Assembly (NCBI GenBank): GCA_030141605.1
Contig: JAQGDQ010002367.1
Location: forward strand, 682,501-746,500
Source of the DNA: Tubiluchus corallicola
Lineage: Eukaryota; Priapulida; Priapulimorpha; Priapulimorphida; Tubiluchidae
DNA length: 64,000 nt
Direction: 5' to 3'
The position numbers and the translations under genes are program-made. Position 1 is the first letter of the stretch. Each line of letters opens with the position of its first letter. This document shows, piece after piece, positions 1 through 11,569 of this stretch. A model generated the notes under the pieces. The model was not told where the DNA came from. It did not search any database and was given only the letters and a program-made list of their open reading frames with translations.

Positions 1-767
1 ATATATATATATAACCTATTCATCTGGCAGTTGATGTGATAGTCATTATAAATGCACACACTGCAATTTATCAAGTTAACTTTACTTCCATGATCCTAGA
101 AAAAACCACTTTCTGGGAATTAATTTAGGTAATATTCAGCAATTTGGCATTACAGATATCACCAGTACAGGGCACACTGAACAGAACATACAGAAAAAAG
201 CATTATCGTACATGACAAGTTTTGACAATAAATAGATAAAATAATTTTACACACGATATTCTGGCTTGAGTACAGGATTACCTACCTTCCTTGAAATGAA
301 TTAGAACAAATAGACAGACCCAAAAAAGAATTGACATGTTTCCTAACCATTCATTACAAGAGGTAATTGTATCCATCACTGCTTAAGAAATAATTCCTTG
401 CATTGGGTGCAGTTATGTAAGTGCATTACGTGTACTTGTGTTGGCTCTGAGCCAAAACTAACAACACAGGTAACTAAAATTGACAAATGAAATTACTGCT
501 GATATCCTGCATTTATTCCAAGCTCTCAGCTAATGATATCAAGTTCTGTTTCATTCAAAGACTTTACTGGTCAAAGAACTTACTGAAAAACAGAGATCAT
601 AGAATACAGCTACTGATACTGATTAACCGAACTGATTAGCTTACAGGATACATTCTTCGTGTTCCATCTTCACATAGCTGTAGCAATGAAAACAGGAAAA
701 AAATTTTGTTGCAACTGGGCCTTATGGCCTTTAATTTGCACTACATTCACGACGGTAACATTTTTGA
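1..767. other. 3' flank of SHPRH, no gene seen
   Basis: This stretch lies downstream of the SHPRH stop codon, which is on the minus strand, so it probably contains that gene's 3' UTR. A TTTATT at about 513, which is AATAAA on the minus strand, is a possible polyadenylation signal. The first 12 bases are an AT dinucleotide run cut by the window edge. I see no open frame with recognisable content. Confidence 0.5.
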
Positions 768-3700
768 CTATACTTGGTCTTCAAACAGCTCATTTAAATC
801 TCCTATAGTCAGGGTGTTATAATCAGTATCAATGCTGATTGGAACTGTGGACGTAGAAGATACTGCATGCATCATATTATGCATCTTCTCTTCAATCGTG
901 TTTCTAACCAAAAACTTATGAACATAAGTTTTCTGAGTTTGGCCAATTCTGTGAACTCTGCCAATGGCCTGCACTTCATTAGCTGGATTAAGAACAGGCT
1001 CAGTAATTAAAACATGAGCAGCTTCTATTAAATTTAAGCCTTTTGCACCTGAATGAATGGGCAGTAGCAGTGCCTTCACGCTCGGATCCTGTTTGAAAGC
1101 AGTGAGATTTTCTTCATATTTGTTATGAGCATGTAGCAATCGATAGCTGATCTTATTCTCATCTAAAGCATCTGCGATAATATTCAACACATCAGCCCAG
1201 GTGGAAAAAATAAGTGATTTAGCAGTGACATCTTCTCGTTGGATGTTTAATAAGCATCTCACTATGGCTTCTACTTTAGTAGAATGACTGCCTTGTATTG
1301 GACTACTATCTTTGTCGAACCGACTTGTACTTACATAAGATATATCTGTCAGCTGTGTTATATTACGACAGACTGCACATTTGGTCGTACGGTGGCGCCC
1401 ACCAAAACTGTACCGCTCGGCCATTATTTTAATGCAGTCAAGACAAAAGCAGTGGCCACACACCAAAACACTCCATTCAACACCCAAAGCTCTGTAACAG
1501 GTAGGGCATGTGTCTGGATTGAAACTGCCATTTTTGCCATAATCGGCTTTTTCTAGATTCTTCAAGTAATTCAGGTGACCAAGTTTGAGTTGCAATTCTT
1601 TCTCAGCCAAAATTTGATCAGATTTGAGTTGTAATTTATGCTGTTCAAGCTCAGTAGGCTCTAGAACATTCAAAGGCTGCTGAAAATCATCCTCATCACA
1701 TGTTAACTTTTGCAGCCTGTTCATCTTTGGTACCTCTTCATTAGCAAGTCGAAGCCTCAAACGTGTAGTAGCCATATTTATTTCATCTATCATACTGATA
1801 TGGTCTCTGCATGCAGTCCAAAGTGCTCGCAGACTTTTAAATTGCTTTTTCATCATTTCCAAAACCTTAAAGTGCTTTTCTGCAGCTAGTATTAACTCTT
1901 TCGGGGCTTTCTCTAATTTCACAAAATGCAGCATTATCTTTAAAGCAGTTTCTACTTCACTATCTGCCCAAGAGCCACTGCCTCTGATTTTGCTGTCAGA
2001 TAACTGTTCTTCATTCTGCTCTTGCCGTTTCACAAAGAGAAACAGCCATGCTTCATACTTTACAAAAAAATCGTCACATTTGCATAAACAACATTTTTGT
2101 GAACTTGCACCTAATGGTCGCAAATGGCATTCTACTGATTCATTAACTACTTTCTTCGTAGGATGTATATCTACAAGCTTCAAAGCTCCAAGGAGATCTT
2201 TTCTAGCTGACTCTAATTTATCAACATGACTAGCAATTACATACTGTAACTTGGTTATGCTATTTATGTCATATCTATGTAATATGCCTTGTTGCACCTT
2301 TTGTTTGGAATCTAAATCTTCCCATAGTTTTACAATGAGATCGCGTTCACGTCCACATTCTACTATCAACTCTGCTGCATCAGTCCACCAAGGATAATTC
2401 TTCATGTCACAAGATCCTGCCAAGTCATCAACATTGTTTTGTGCTAGTTGTACTTCTTTCCGTGCCTTCTCAGCATTGGTAACACACTCGTTTAGATGTT
2501 TGTCCCGTATTTCCATTGCCTGAGCATGCAACTGGTGATCTCTAAGAGTAGGTGGTATGCCTTCCTTGTGATAAGTAAGGATTTCGTGGAGATTATGGAG
2601 CGTATGCAGTTGCTGAAACGAATCTGTTTTCAGCTGCTCACTGTGTCCTTCTACAGACCTCAGCACCTCCCTGTATAATTCAGCAGCTTTCACATAATCA
2701 CCATTTATGATACTTACACCTGCCAAGCCATTGAGAGATGCAATGAGTTGCCTATGGGCATTCTCAGCTTCCAGTTGAGATTTTTTAATTAGGTTTTCTA
2801 AAAGCTCTTCCATGGTCATTGTATTTCGTTGGACATGAATGAATTGTCCTCGAACAGCTTGAGGATGACAGCAAGCCTGTCGCAGTCGCAGTAATGGATG
2901 CAACAAACGGTGCATAGTTTGTCTGTCTAGGTTAGCAAGCCGCACTTTGCTGTCATGCCATTTTGAAAGGTTTTTGTGTGCTTCCTTGCTGCACTCATTA
3001 TACTGCCTGCGGTAGAAGTGTTCCTCAACTGGAGAAAAGGTCAACCAATGCAGTTTTTCTGTTTGCAGTGGAATTTGAATTTGGTCCTCAACATCCTTCT
3101 TAGCCGTTCTCCACATAACTTTGGAAATTGCATCATACATTGGTTTTGTAACACCAGCATAGTATGGCTGAAGTAGTAGTTCTTTCCACCACACTTTTTC
3201 CCAGTAAGGATCATAGCCAAGGAACATAAATAATCCCTGTAGATCATTAATGCTATGCTGTATGGGAGTGCCTGTCACACACCACCGATTTATAGCACTA
3301 AGTTTCAGAGCCATTTTTGACATTTGTGAGTTTGCTGATTCAACCATTTGAGCCTCATCCAGACAAACCCTCCACCACTGCACAGCAGTCAAAGGGCTTG
3401 GGATAGCCATAAACCTTTTAGGATGCCGCAGACATCGCCCACCTTCCCCTTTTCCATGTGGTAAATCAACATTGTTGATTTCACGGCTGAATATTTCATA
3501 AGTTGTAAGGACTATATCGTAACTCCCCAATGTGCTAGGTTGAATAAACCCATGCTTACGAACACCTTTATAAACTAACAATTTTAAAGTATCATTTCTG
3601 ACATGCTTTTCTATTTCCTCAACCCACTGGTGGCATATAGACTTCGGAGAGACAATGAGAGTTGTTTTTGATTTTACGGGCATTTGATAAATGAGACAAT

Positions 3701-5279
3701 GCGGACACAAGTAATGCTTTTCCAAGCCATAATAATTAACACACTTGCTATGCTGCCAGCGGTAACATTGCTGGCACTGAACTTGCCTCATCTGATCATC
3801 CCAGTGTGGTACCCCACATGTGCACTCCAAAAATCCCACTTCCCTATCTGAATAACACTGAAGCACATCACTTACAAAACTGTCTTCAGCAGCTTTGGTT
3901 ACTTCACTCACAAGGAAGTCTATAGTATGACAGGCAGCATCTGTTTCACTTGTATTAATAATCGAACCTAGTCTTTTATCGATGCTTTTACTAATAAGCT
4001 TCTTGTATCTATTGGTGGTATCAGTATCGATATCACTTCTAGGATGTAAAAGAATACATGCTAGAACTTCCACTGTTTTTCCAAGTCCCATTTCATCTGC
4101 TAAGATTCCTCCATATGGCTCGGGCAACTCTAGTGGCTTCACCAAAGTGAACCCACCCGTAAATGTATTATAATACAATATCTTATTATTAAAATTCACC
4201 TCGCGATACAACATGTGCAGGTCACGGTCACTTTTTTTACAAAAAATTTTCTTCGACTCAAACCCTTCTCTATTCAACATCCATATCACAGCATCTTGTT
4301 GATAAGGGCGTAACACGGGTATCAACGCAGTGCTTTGTATGTTAATAGCAACACTTTCAGCATTCATTCTGTGTTGTTCTTTAATCGCTATAAATAATCC
4401 ACCCAGATCTGCTTTTTTTGAACTTTGTTTATAATCTGGGCAGTCAAATCCCAGCAAATGGTTAAACAGTTTTCTATTGGCTGCACGAGTCTGATAAGTA
4501 CCTTTGACTTCACTTGGATAATTCAGTTGATACAATTGGGCTTGAGTAATATATATGTCAACACGTATGGTACCAGATGTGATGTAACCAGAGTAATAAT
4601 TAGACAGCACTAATTGAAACAATTTCTCTTTCTTGAGTGGCCGAAGTAAGTCAGGTTGCAGTGTAGTAGTAATCTCCACTTGTACCAACAGCTCACCAGA
4701 GTTCATTTTATTTTCTAGATAAGCAACACATAGTTTCGAATCATTTTCATTGACGTATAAGTAAAGCTCTTCTGTATTACATAATTCAATATTACCTAAC
4801 AAATTTAGACTGAGTTCGCCTATTTTGAAAAGCATTTTACTCTCATCAGGCTCAAGATTAATCTTTAATAAAAAATGACAATCCATTAGCATAGATGAAA
4901 GTTTCAGTTTATCATGTAATGAGTTGAGCTCTTTCTTCTCGTGTATATGGATTTCCTTGCCTGCAGTACCCACATTCTGCTGTAGCAAACAACTAGCAGG
5001 CAGTAACCTCAAGGTTGACGAACCATCACTGAAAAGATTATCAGCATCTTCATCATCACCGTAATTTGTAAAATACATTGACTGCAGCTTGTAATTGTAC
5101 TTGTTTCCAGCGACAGTTGAACAGTGCACATCAGATGGCTGTTTCTCAGAAGCACATTCCAAAGCATCAACAATCCTGGAGCTTGGTGGAGCAGCAAATG
5201 TATCTGTCATGTTCCACGATAATTGCTGACGTTTTGCAGGCATTGCCTTAGTAGGGGTGCACTGCTTTCTTTTTGACAT
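768..5279 (-). CDS. SHPRH: SHPRH: SNF2-type helicase, PHD and RING E3 ubiquitin ligase
   Basis: The product is the nuclear Rad5-related translocase/E3 ligase that in other animals polyubiquitinates PCNA at stalled replication forks. The 1503-residue frame shows an SNF2 ATPase start with the Walker A motif DEMGLGKT near residue 398 and a DEAQ box near 642. A Cys-rich PHD-like finger interrupts the lobe at about 483-526. A RING finger (CPTC, CGHCFCLDC, CAVC) lies at about 1256-1301. The helicase C-terminal lobe follows at about 1355-1466, with the QAIGRVHRIGQ motif. Domain order and the C-terminal extension match the family; human SHPRH is about 1680 aa, so this one is somewhat shorter at the N-terminus or in the linkers. 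The ATG at 5279 begins a lysine-rich N-terminus. The whole gene is a single exon, whereas vertebrate orthologues have many introns. I could not assign the linker-histone H1/H5 segment with confidence. Confidence 0.95.
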   Translation of the reverse strand: MSKRKQCTPTKAMPAKRQQLSWNMTDTFAAPPSSRIVDALECASEKQPSDVHCSTVAGNKYNYKLQSMYFTNYGDDEDADNLFSDGSSTLRLLPASCLLQQNVGTAGKEIHIHEKKELNSLHDKLKLSSMLMDCHFLLKINLEPDESKMLFKIGELSLNLLGNIELCNTEELYLYVNENDSKLCVAYLENKMNSGELLVQVEITTTLQPDLLRPLKKEKLFQLVLSNYYSGYITSGTIRVDIYITQAQLYQLNYPSEVKGTYQTRAANRKLFNHLLGFDCPDYKQSSKKADLGGLFIAIKEQHRMNAESVAINIQSTALIPVLRPYQQDAVIWMLNREGFESKKIFCKKSDRDLHMLYREVNFNNKILYYNTFTGGFTLVKPLELPEPYGGILADEMGLGKTVEVLACILLHPRSDIDTDTTNRYKKLISKSIDKRLGSIINTSETDAACHTIDFLVSEVTKAAEDSFVSDVLQCYSDREVGFLECTCGVPHWDDQMRQVQCQQCYRWQHSKCVNYYGLEKHYLCPHCLIYQMPVKSKTTLIVSPKSICHQWVEEIEKHVRNDTLKLLVYKGVRKHGFIQPSTLGSYDIVLTTYEIFSREINNVDLPHGKGEGGRCLRHPKRFMAIPSPLTAVQWWRVCLDEAQMVESANSQMSKMALKLSAINRWCVTGTPIQHSINDLQGLFMFLGYDPYWEKVWWKELLLQPYYAGVTKPMYDAISKVMWRTAKKDVEDQIQIPLQTEKLHWLTFSPVEEHFYRRQYNECSKEAHKNLSKWHDSKVRLANLDRQTMHRLLHPLLRLRQACCHPQAVRGQFIHVQRNTMTMEELLENLIKKSQLEAENAHRQLIASLNGLAGVSIINGDYVKAAELYREVLRSVEGHSEQLKTDSFQQLHTLHNLHEILTYHKEGIPPTLRDHQLHAQAMEIRDKHLNECVTNAEKARKEVQLAQNNVDDLAGSCDMKNYPWWTDAAELIVECGRERDLIVKLWEDLDSKQKVQQGILHRYDINSITKLQYVIASHVDKLESARKDLLGALKLVDIHPTKKVVNESVECHLRPLGASSQKCCLCKCDDFFVKYEAWLFLFVKRQEQNEEQLSDSKIRGSGSWADSEVETALKIMLHFVKLEKAPKELILAAEKHFKVLEMMKKQFKSLRALWTACRDHISMIDEINMATTRLRLRLANEEVPKMNRLQKLTCDEDDFQQPLNVLEPTELEQHKLQLKSDQILAEKELQLKLGHLNYLKNLEKADYGKNGSFNPDTCPTCYRALGVEWSVLVCGHCFCLDCIKIMAERYSFGGRHRTTKCAVCRNITQLTDISYVSTSRFDKDSSPIQGSHSTKVEAIVRCLLNIQREDVTAKSLIFSTWADVLNIIADALDENKISYRLLHAHNKYEENLTAFKQDPSVKALLLPIHSGAKGLNLIEAAHVLITEPVLNPANEVQAIGRVHRIGQTQKTYVHKFLVRNTIEEKMHNMMHAVSSTSTVPISIDTDYNTLTIGDLNELFEDQV

Positions 5280-5330
5280 ATTGACTCTTCTTTTAGAAAG
5301 TCAGCACCACTCGGAAATATGCCTGCAAGA
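5280..5330 (-). promoter_or_regulatory. 3' splice-acceptor-like site upstream of SHPRH ATG
   Basis: Read on the minus strand, a T-rich tract ends in TTGCAG at 5323-5328, leaving 43 nt to the ATG at 5279. A closer AG follows a second pyrimidine-rich stretch. This fits either a 5'-UTR intron or a spliced-leader trans-splice acceptor. No matching donor was identified. Confidence 0.4.
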
Positions 5331-7516
5331 AAAATTGTATGAGATGCCGCTAAGGAATGCCCTACCAGAAATTTTCTAAAACTGATTATTAGCTAGGTGT
5401 CATTTAAATTATGCTTGTGGAGTTAAACCTATCGACTCAAGACTCCCAACTCCAGGAGTTCTTTTAATTTCTTCTCTGACTCGTGACTTTATAACCAAAC
5501 AGACAAGATCGTCATCATCTTCACTATCATTACCGATACATACATTTCTAATTATAAATGATGCAAGTTTTGCAAGGTAACGTTTTGCATACTTACCGTA
5601 AATACTTATGTACAAGTCGATTTTTTGGAGGCGATTTTAAGGTGAAATTTTTGGGGTTGACTTATACTTTCGGTATGTTTTTGGGAGATGTCGCTAAAGA
5701 GTCGTCTACAACACATATATGTAAACAAATAATCCTTCATTATACGCTGGACTGAATGAACACTCATACTGCGATACTTCACATCACTTCACAGAATATT
5801 ACTCTAATTTATTTTAATGTATATGAGAAAGCGAGAAATTGGCGACTGAAATGTTACGACATCCTGGCTGCGATATACCAATGAGTTAAAGGCATTACAA
5901 ACAATTATGCGCAATGAAAGGCCAGGCTGCATTATCATGGATTTGAATTGAGGGCCCTCAACATGAATATATATATATATATATATATATACATCCGGTA
6001 GGTATAATATACTCGGCCCAGACACTTGCACGTATCTTACACACTAACACAGTAGGCTATTGATTTATTACTCGGCCATTGTTGACATCATTTACTCTGT
6101 AAGATCTTAATATTTTATGGTCGACTTGTACACACATATATACGGGGCCTTTACATTAATAATGGTCGGCTTAATTATGTTTAAATTCGTCGCACCTTAT
6201 TTTCGATAATATGCTCCAAATTACGGTGCTCTTAGTTTTTAGCATTTATGTTAAAGGCAGTCCTGAGCGTTTAAATCAACTAATTGTGCCTTTTCATTGT
6301 TTAGAGTTTACCAACAATTATAAATATGTTATAAAATTGACGTATACAGAGACAAATAATAAATTCTTTAATTCAATTCAAATTCAATAAAGAAAAAGTT
6401 TGTGTTTCGATTTCAATTATGCTGTTAGAGGCCTAATGCTACATTGTCTTAAAATGCATTTTGTCAAGCTGGAGTTGGTCAGATATTTACTGACTCCTTC
6501 AAAACTCCACAACCCTACCTTTTGTCTTTCACCGCCTGTATAGAACAAAATTAATATAGATCTACCAATGTCATTATTAGAGGTAAGTAAACTGATGACT
6601 CATTTTCGGAGGCATTGACTCAAGTCAAAGGTACACGAGCTGGGCACTCTGTCACAATCCAGGTCTCTATCGATTTTCACCGAGCGATCCCATATTCGAT
6701 ATGATGGATCTGAAGACTATTAATTCAGCAGACTGCAAGCCTATAATTAATGAGGGATAAGACAGTGTCGTAAAATATTAATCAGTGATATACCAGATGA
6801 CCATGAAATGTACTTTAACCCGGATAAATAATTAAATTGCTACATTTTGTCAGTTTTTGCCAGAAATAACTTTTCCCCAACAAAAAACTACACATAAAAC
6901 TTTTTTGCCAGAACATTTACTTCCCAGAAAAAAATGTTTCCCAAAACCGCCATTTCCAAGAAAATAAAATTCACAGAAAAAGTATTAAATCCTTTTTGAA
7001 GCGCAGTTAGATGATGTGAAATGAAAAGTAACTTAACTTTGATTAATAGTGATTGTATGATGAAAAAATTTGGTCAACTCAGCAAGGCAAGAAAGTAGAT
7101 TTATAACGTCATGTTAATCTTTGCATATACGCAACAATGAGTAAACACATCATGTGGTTGGCTACCAAACTGATTAGTTGGGTGACTGCTTAGGACTCTC
7201 ACTTTTGGCAGTTCCTTTCACTGCTATGCTGAATTACTTCGCTGATTTAGGGAGAATGTACATGTACAAAAACATCAACACTAAAAATACGGCACATTCT
7301 GACAGTCTGCTGCACTTTCAATGATTCTGATAGTTATTAATAACAGAGCCGTAAGGGATAGAGCAGGAGAGAGAAAAAGACTGGAGACAGATAGGGAGGG
7401 AGAGGAGAAAGGCAGAGAGGAAAAGATGAGGGGAGAAGGGAGAGAAGGAGAGGCAAACACAAAAAATCGAAAGCTTTATCTCACAAAAATTTTTCTAAAG
7501 ATGTGTCAATGCAGGT
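5331..7516. other. Intergenic; no recognisable gene
   Basis: This is AT-rich sequence upstream of SHPRH. A 68-codon minus-strand frame at 5409-5615 has an acidic SEDDDD cluster, but I do not recognise it. About 75 bp of its DNA (5515-5590) resemble 8622-8697, so it is probably part of a repeat family. An AT run sits at 5967-5991. A purine-rich GGGAGAGA patch lies at 7366-7455. Confidence 0.45.
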
Positions 7517-8568
7517 GTTAGGAGCCGAGTAGACCACTGAGCCAAGTAGGACACTAGAGACAGGTCGCGAATTGAGTCGTTAAGTGTACTGACACCATTC
7601 GTTGTGCTTGTTTATGTAATAATAATAATTAAAAACGTTAGTACACGTTGAATAATTTATTATACATCTAATAAAATAAAAGAATTTTATTCTGAGCTGG
7701 TAGAACGGACAATATTAAATTTGGTTTCGATATTAATGTTGTTGAAGTGAAAAAAACCACTTTTTTGCGAATTCAACATTTGTTTAAGGTATATCATTTT
7801 TGATTTTGTCTCACTTCACAAACAGGTGATCCGTTTCCCTACCTCTTGGGCAAATAATTGTTTTCTTATAAGTAAACGTTCTAGGGATCTATGTGTCCTA
7901 CATGGGCTAGCGAGCCATGTAGGACAGTGCCCTACATGTTACAATACTACTGATAATATTAAAACTAATTATCCTTGCTTTTCTTAAATGTTAAAAATTA
8001 CTTTTTGGTGTTGTGAAGGCTTAGCAGCATCTGTCTCATTTTTAAATTTGCAATTATTTCTGTAATAACTGTGTGCAAAGTTTCTCTCTTTAAAGCATTA
8101 GATACTAGGTTTAATGTTATGATGATATTAATGGAGCTAATCATAATGACGAAATTAATGTTTGACATTTTCCTGTAGTATTTTTTCAATTCTTCTCTAT
8201 TATAACCATACTGCTGAACAATGCTAGAGTGCTAAAAGAGCTGCTTTGTTACCAAACAAACTCTCGTTCAGTGAACGAGTTACAAAAGTCATCGCAAAAC
8301 AATACCTTCGTACTGCATGCTGAGTTAAACACCTGGTCAAGCAAGTTTTCATGACGCCAAACTGACGACAACTCAACCAACAAGCACAGTTTTTAATAAA
8401 ATGAAGAAACTCACAGAATTTTCAAAAATTTGACAAAATTACCGATTCTCGACAAAAATCGCTAGTGTCCTACTTGGGCTGCCAATGTAGGACACTACTT
8501 TTAGCGCATTGGTTTTACCAGAAGTGGTCTACTTGGCTCAGTGGTCTACTCGGTTTCCTACAGCAGGT
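7511..8568. mobile_element. 1.05-kb non-autonomous DNA transposon candidate with terminal inverted repeats
   Basis: The ends at 7517-7556 and 8523-8562 are inverted copies of each other over about 40 bp. The shared core reads GCCGAGTAGACCACTGAGCC on the left, and the complement of the right end differs only at a few positions. The same 6 bp GCAGGT flank the element at 7511-7516 and 8563-8568, as a target-site duplication would. Eight flanking bases agree at 7 of 8 positions, which would suit an 8-bp duplication. Inside are two imperfect palindromes, 7895-7925 and 8465-8495, built from the same GTCCTAC word as the ends. No transposase frame is present, so it would depend on a helper. I cannot assign a superfamily. 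Confidence 0.65.
7895..7925. repeat. Palindrome inside the TIR element
   Basis: Arms GTCCTACATGG and CCATGTAGGAC are perfect 11-bp inverted copies around a 9-bp centre. The sister motif at 8465-8495 has arms GTGTCCTAC and GTAGGACAC. Both reuse the word found in the element's terminal repeats, so they could be subterminal transposase-binding sites. That role is inference. Confidence 0.7.
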
Positions 8569-9880
8569 TTATTAAAGTAGACCAAGTAATTATTCGAAAT
8601 TCTTATTGATATCACCATCTTCTTCTTCATCATTATCATCACTGATAAATATAAATATGCTTATGTTTCTATTACAAATGATGCAAGTTTTGCATACTAA
8701 ATCATATCAAATCGAATTTATTTATCCCTGGCATAAAAACAAACATATTAATTATTAGTATACAAGTATAAACCATTAAAATGGGAAAGGGTGGCAAAAA
8801 ACATGATGTTACCGAATCAGCCACCATAACTTACCCAAACCAACCCACCCCAGCACACTTTACTTAGCATTTGCATTAAGAATGCTCAGCTAATTATCTT
8901 TTAATTCTTCACACCTCATTTTCGATTATATGTTCGCAGACAATTTTTATGAGACTCGCATGTTGTTTATAACAGCAAATCCTTCCTATTAAAATTTAAT
9001 GCAGGGGTTGACTGGACGCAATTAAAATAATTGTATAGCGAGTAATAATTACATTGCACTTAGATTAAAAAAGGTAACGGAAAAATGTGTATAAGCTTCC
9101 GATTGGATGCTACTTTTGCTGCTCAGTCTGGTGGTAAAAACAATTAGCCCTTTGATGAAACAAACAGTATCCTAACTCAGGGGCTGGCCCATTGAGCCAA
9201 TCCACCACAACGCATACTTGATTGTTAGACAAAAATCGATAAGGTTTTCGATAGAGTACCATACTAAACTAACAATTAAGTAAATTATAATTGTCTGGTA
9301 CCGTTCAGTGATGAATTTATTTGAAAAACACATAAATTCGTAAAGCGTTTAATAACAAAAAATGCCAACAAAACGCTGCTACCAAAAAAATATAAAATAA
9401 ACAACAGTTAATCACAATACACATGCACTCCAGTGACTTGTCTGGCCTTTGTCGCCCGTCTCCTTTGTACAATGTGGCAGATCTTCAAATGCTTTTCTTT
9501 CAGTTTGAAGATATGGTTAAGAGTTTTCATATTGTCGCGAGATTTTTTGGCTGAATACAGTCAATGAGAGATTGCTGCAAAATTTGCGAATTCATTGTAC
9601 GACAAAATAAAAGAAGAAAAATGGACCGAGAAGATGAAATGCAGAAGTCTTAACTGGGTGTGTTATACTCTGAATTTACTGGAATAAAGTCCACTTATTA
9701 AATGACATCAACAGAAAGCATACACGGAAGTAAACCAATTGCAACAAAGAGAAGGGCTCTTACAACACCGCCGCAAAGCGACAAAAGACTAGACAAGTTT
9801 GTCATCACAAAAGTCACGTCAAGTCAACAGCCACGTGCTTACTGAAAGCTAACCAAACTTATATAAAAGAAAACGGCGTC
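8569..9880. other. Intergenic; no gene seen
   Basis: This is AT-rich sequence without a recognisable frame. The first 130 bp contain a TC-rich patch and the repeat copy (8622-8697) shared with 5515-5590. The far end may include the 3' part of the neighbouring Penelope-like remnant, but no protein similarity is visible there. Confidence 0.4.
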
Positions 9881-11210
9881 TTTTAAAAACATTTTCATAA
9901 GATTGAAGAAGACTCAGCCCTCCTTACTTGAACGTAATGATCCATAGCCAGGCATACCTAAGTAATTGAACAGAAAACATTATAACCTACCTTAAGTGGA
10001 ATATTGCTAGAATGAAAAATATACATAACGACAGGAAAGGAGAAATCATCAACTTTATGAAAAATACCTGTTGAAACACAGTTACCAGTGATTGTTACCG
10101 AAACGTCCAAATAATTAACAAACTTGATATTGCTGCCACTAAACTCTGTGCATAAAACTTAGAAATCTAAGTTTCAAAAAATTCATAATTAACCACAAAG
10201 ATGTCATCGATACGTCTGTTGGTATTAGGAAGGATTCTACCCAGATCTAACTTTTTCTCTTTTAGTGTTTTCCGTATAAAAGACAATTCACAAAACTTAA
10301 AAAATGTCAGCTAACAATGGACTAGTATTTCCCCCCCATCGGTATCCCCTTTTATTAAACCAAATAAAATCAATAGCTGTTTTGAATTTGATTTTATCAA
10401 AGCAGTGATAACCAGCATACATAACACACTGCTAAAAACAATTTTTTGAAACTAACACATAAATACTAGTTAAATGAACTAAATACAATATCCAGAATAT
10501 GGAAAATGCCATCCTTAACTAATTGCAGTTCTAAATTCGTATATAAAGTAGAAAAATCAAACACTTGAGCAGAAGGAATATTTACTCTGTGAAACTTACC
10601 CAAAAACTCTATATTAGATTTTATGCTCCAAAACATATTAGCCACTGAATTTTTAGCTATACCACCACAGTATCTCCTAAAATAATCCCTAACAACAATT
10701 AAACCTTCAGTAACTAAAACTGAAAGCTTTTAACACTTACTAGTTCCTGCGATCCACAGCAGCAAATGTATATCTACCAACCCATAATTCATCCGACAAA
10801 ACTTGAAGGTGATATTTTCTATAAATGACCACAAGGTCATAAGCTCTCTAACCTCCTTATGTTCACTAATATTAAGTTCACCAGAAACTATGTGGCCATG
10901 TAGCTTGTATAAAACAGTTTTTTGCAATCACAGACAGTATTAAGAATCTTTTTAACATCCTCACAATCTAAAGACTTAAAAAATTTAGTATAATTGAAAA
11001 TCACTTGGCTTATAGTCATAAAAAAGTATAATGAATTCTGTGAGGGATATTTACTTTAAACTTCTCTGGAAGTAAATTCTCAACACTACTGTCTGTAAAT
11101 ATGGATTGCGGCCGTATTTTGTCAGTTCGCTTACTGAGAAATGGAAGAACTAAAATTTCATTCTGTTTGTCATTATATACGATAAATATAATTATAATGA
11201 TCAAAAATAA
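9880..11210 (-). mobile_element. Decayed Penelope-like element, reverse transcriptase remnant
   Basis: Conceptual minus-strand reading across several frames gives, in order: a KLHGHIVSGEL segment (about 10880), a VFDFSTLYTNLEL motif (about 10545), GIPMGGNTSPLLADIF (about 10340), RRIDDIFVVNYEFF (about 10200), and LDVSVTI followed by KVDDFSFPVV (about 10030-10120). This order and these motifs match reverse transcriptases of the Penelope-like group; RIDDI is the catalytic box. Frameshifts and stops interrupt every part, so the copy is dead. The upstream frame at 11016-11270 may be its N-terminal region. No GIY-YIG endonuclease was recognised. The assignment rests on motif recall, not a search. 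Confidence 0.6.
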
Positions 11211-11569
11211 TAATTTTGTTGTTGGATGCATTTTTGGATAATAAAAAGTATTTATGTATAGAATAAGCATTAGAGCGATTTGCTAAACTTTAGGGCCTTT
11301 ATTAAAATTTAATACCTGTAAAAATTATAATAATCATAAGAAGGGTTCTTTTTAAAACACGTGAAAGTTATATATATCATGAATACTGTGGTGTATACAT
11401 AGTAGCGTGTAATCATGAGTCAAAGGTTTGATGTAACTTGAACGACTTGAGGAAATAACTTCTAGCAGTTGCAAAAATGGTCTTAAATGCAATGAAATGC
11501 ATTGGCAGCTCCCAGACCAATAACTGCTTTTTTGTTGGCCCACCATTTTTCTGAAGACTGTATCTGCCT

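Noticed and set aside
1284-4613. Plus- and minus-strand frames of 60-90 codons within SHPRH
   Set aside because: They overlap the strongly supported SHPRH frame and show no domains.
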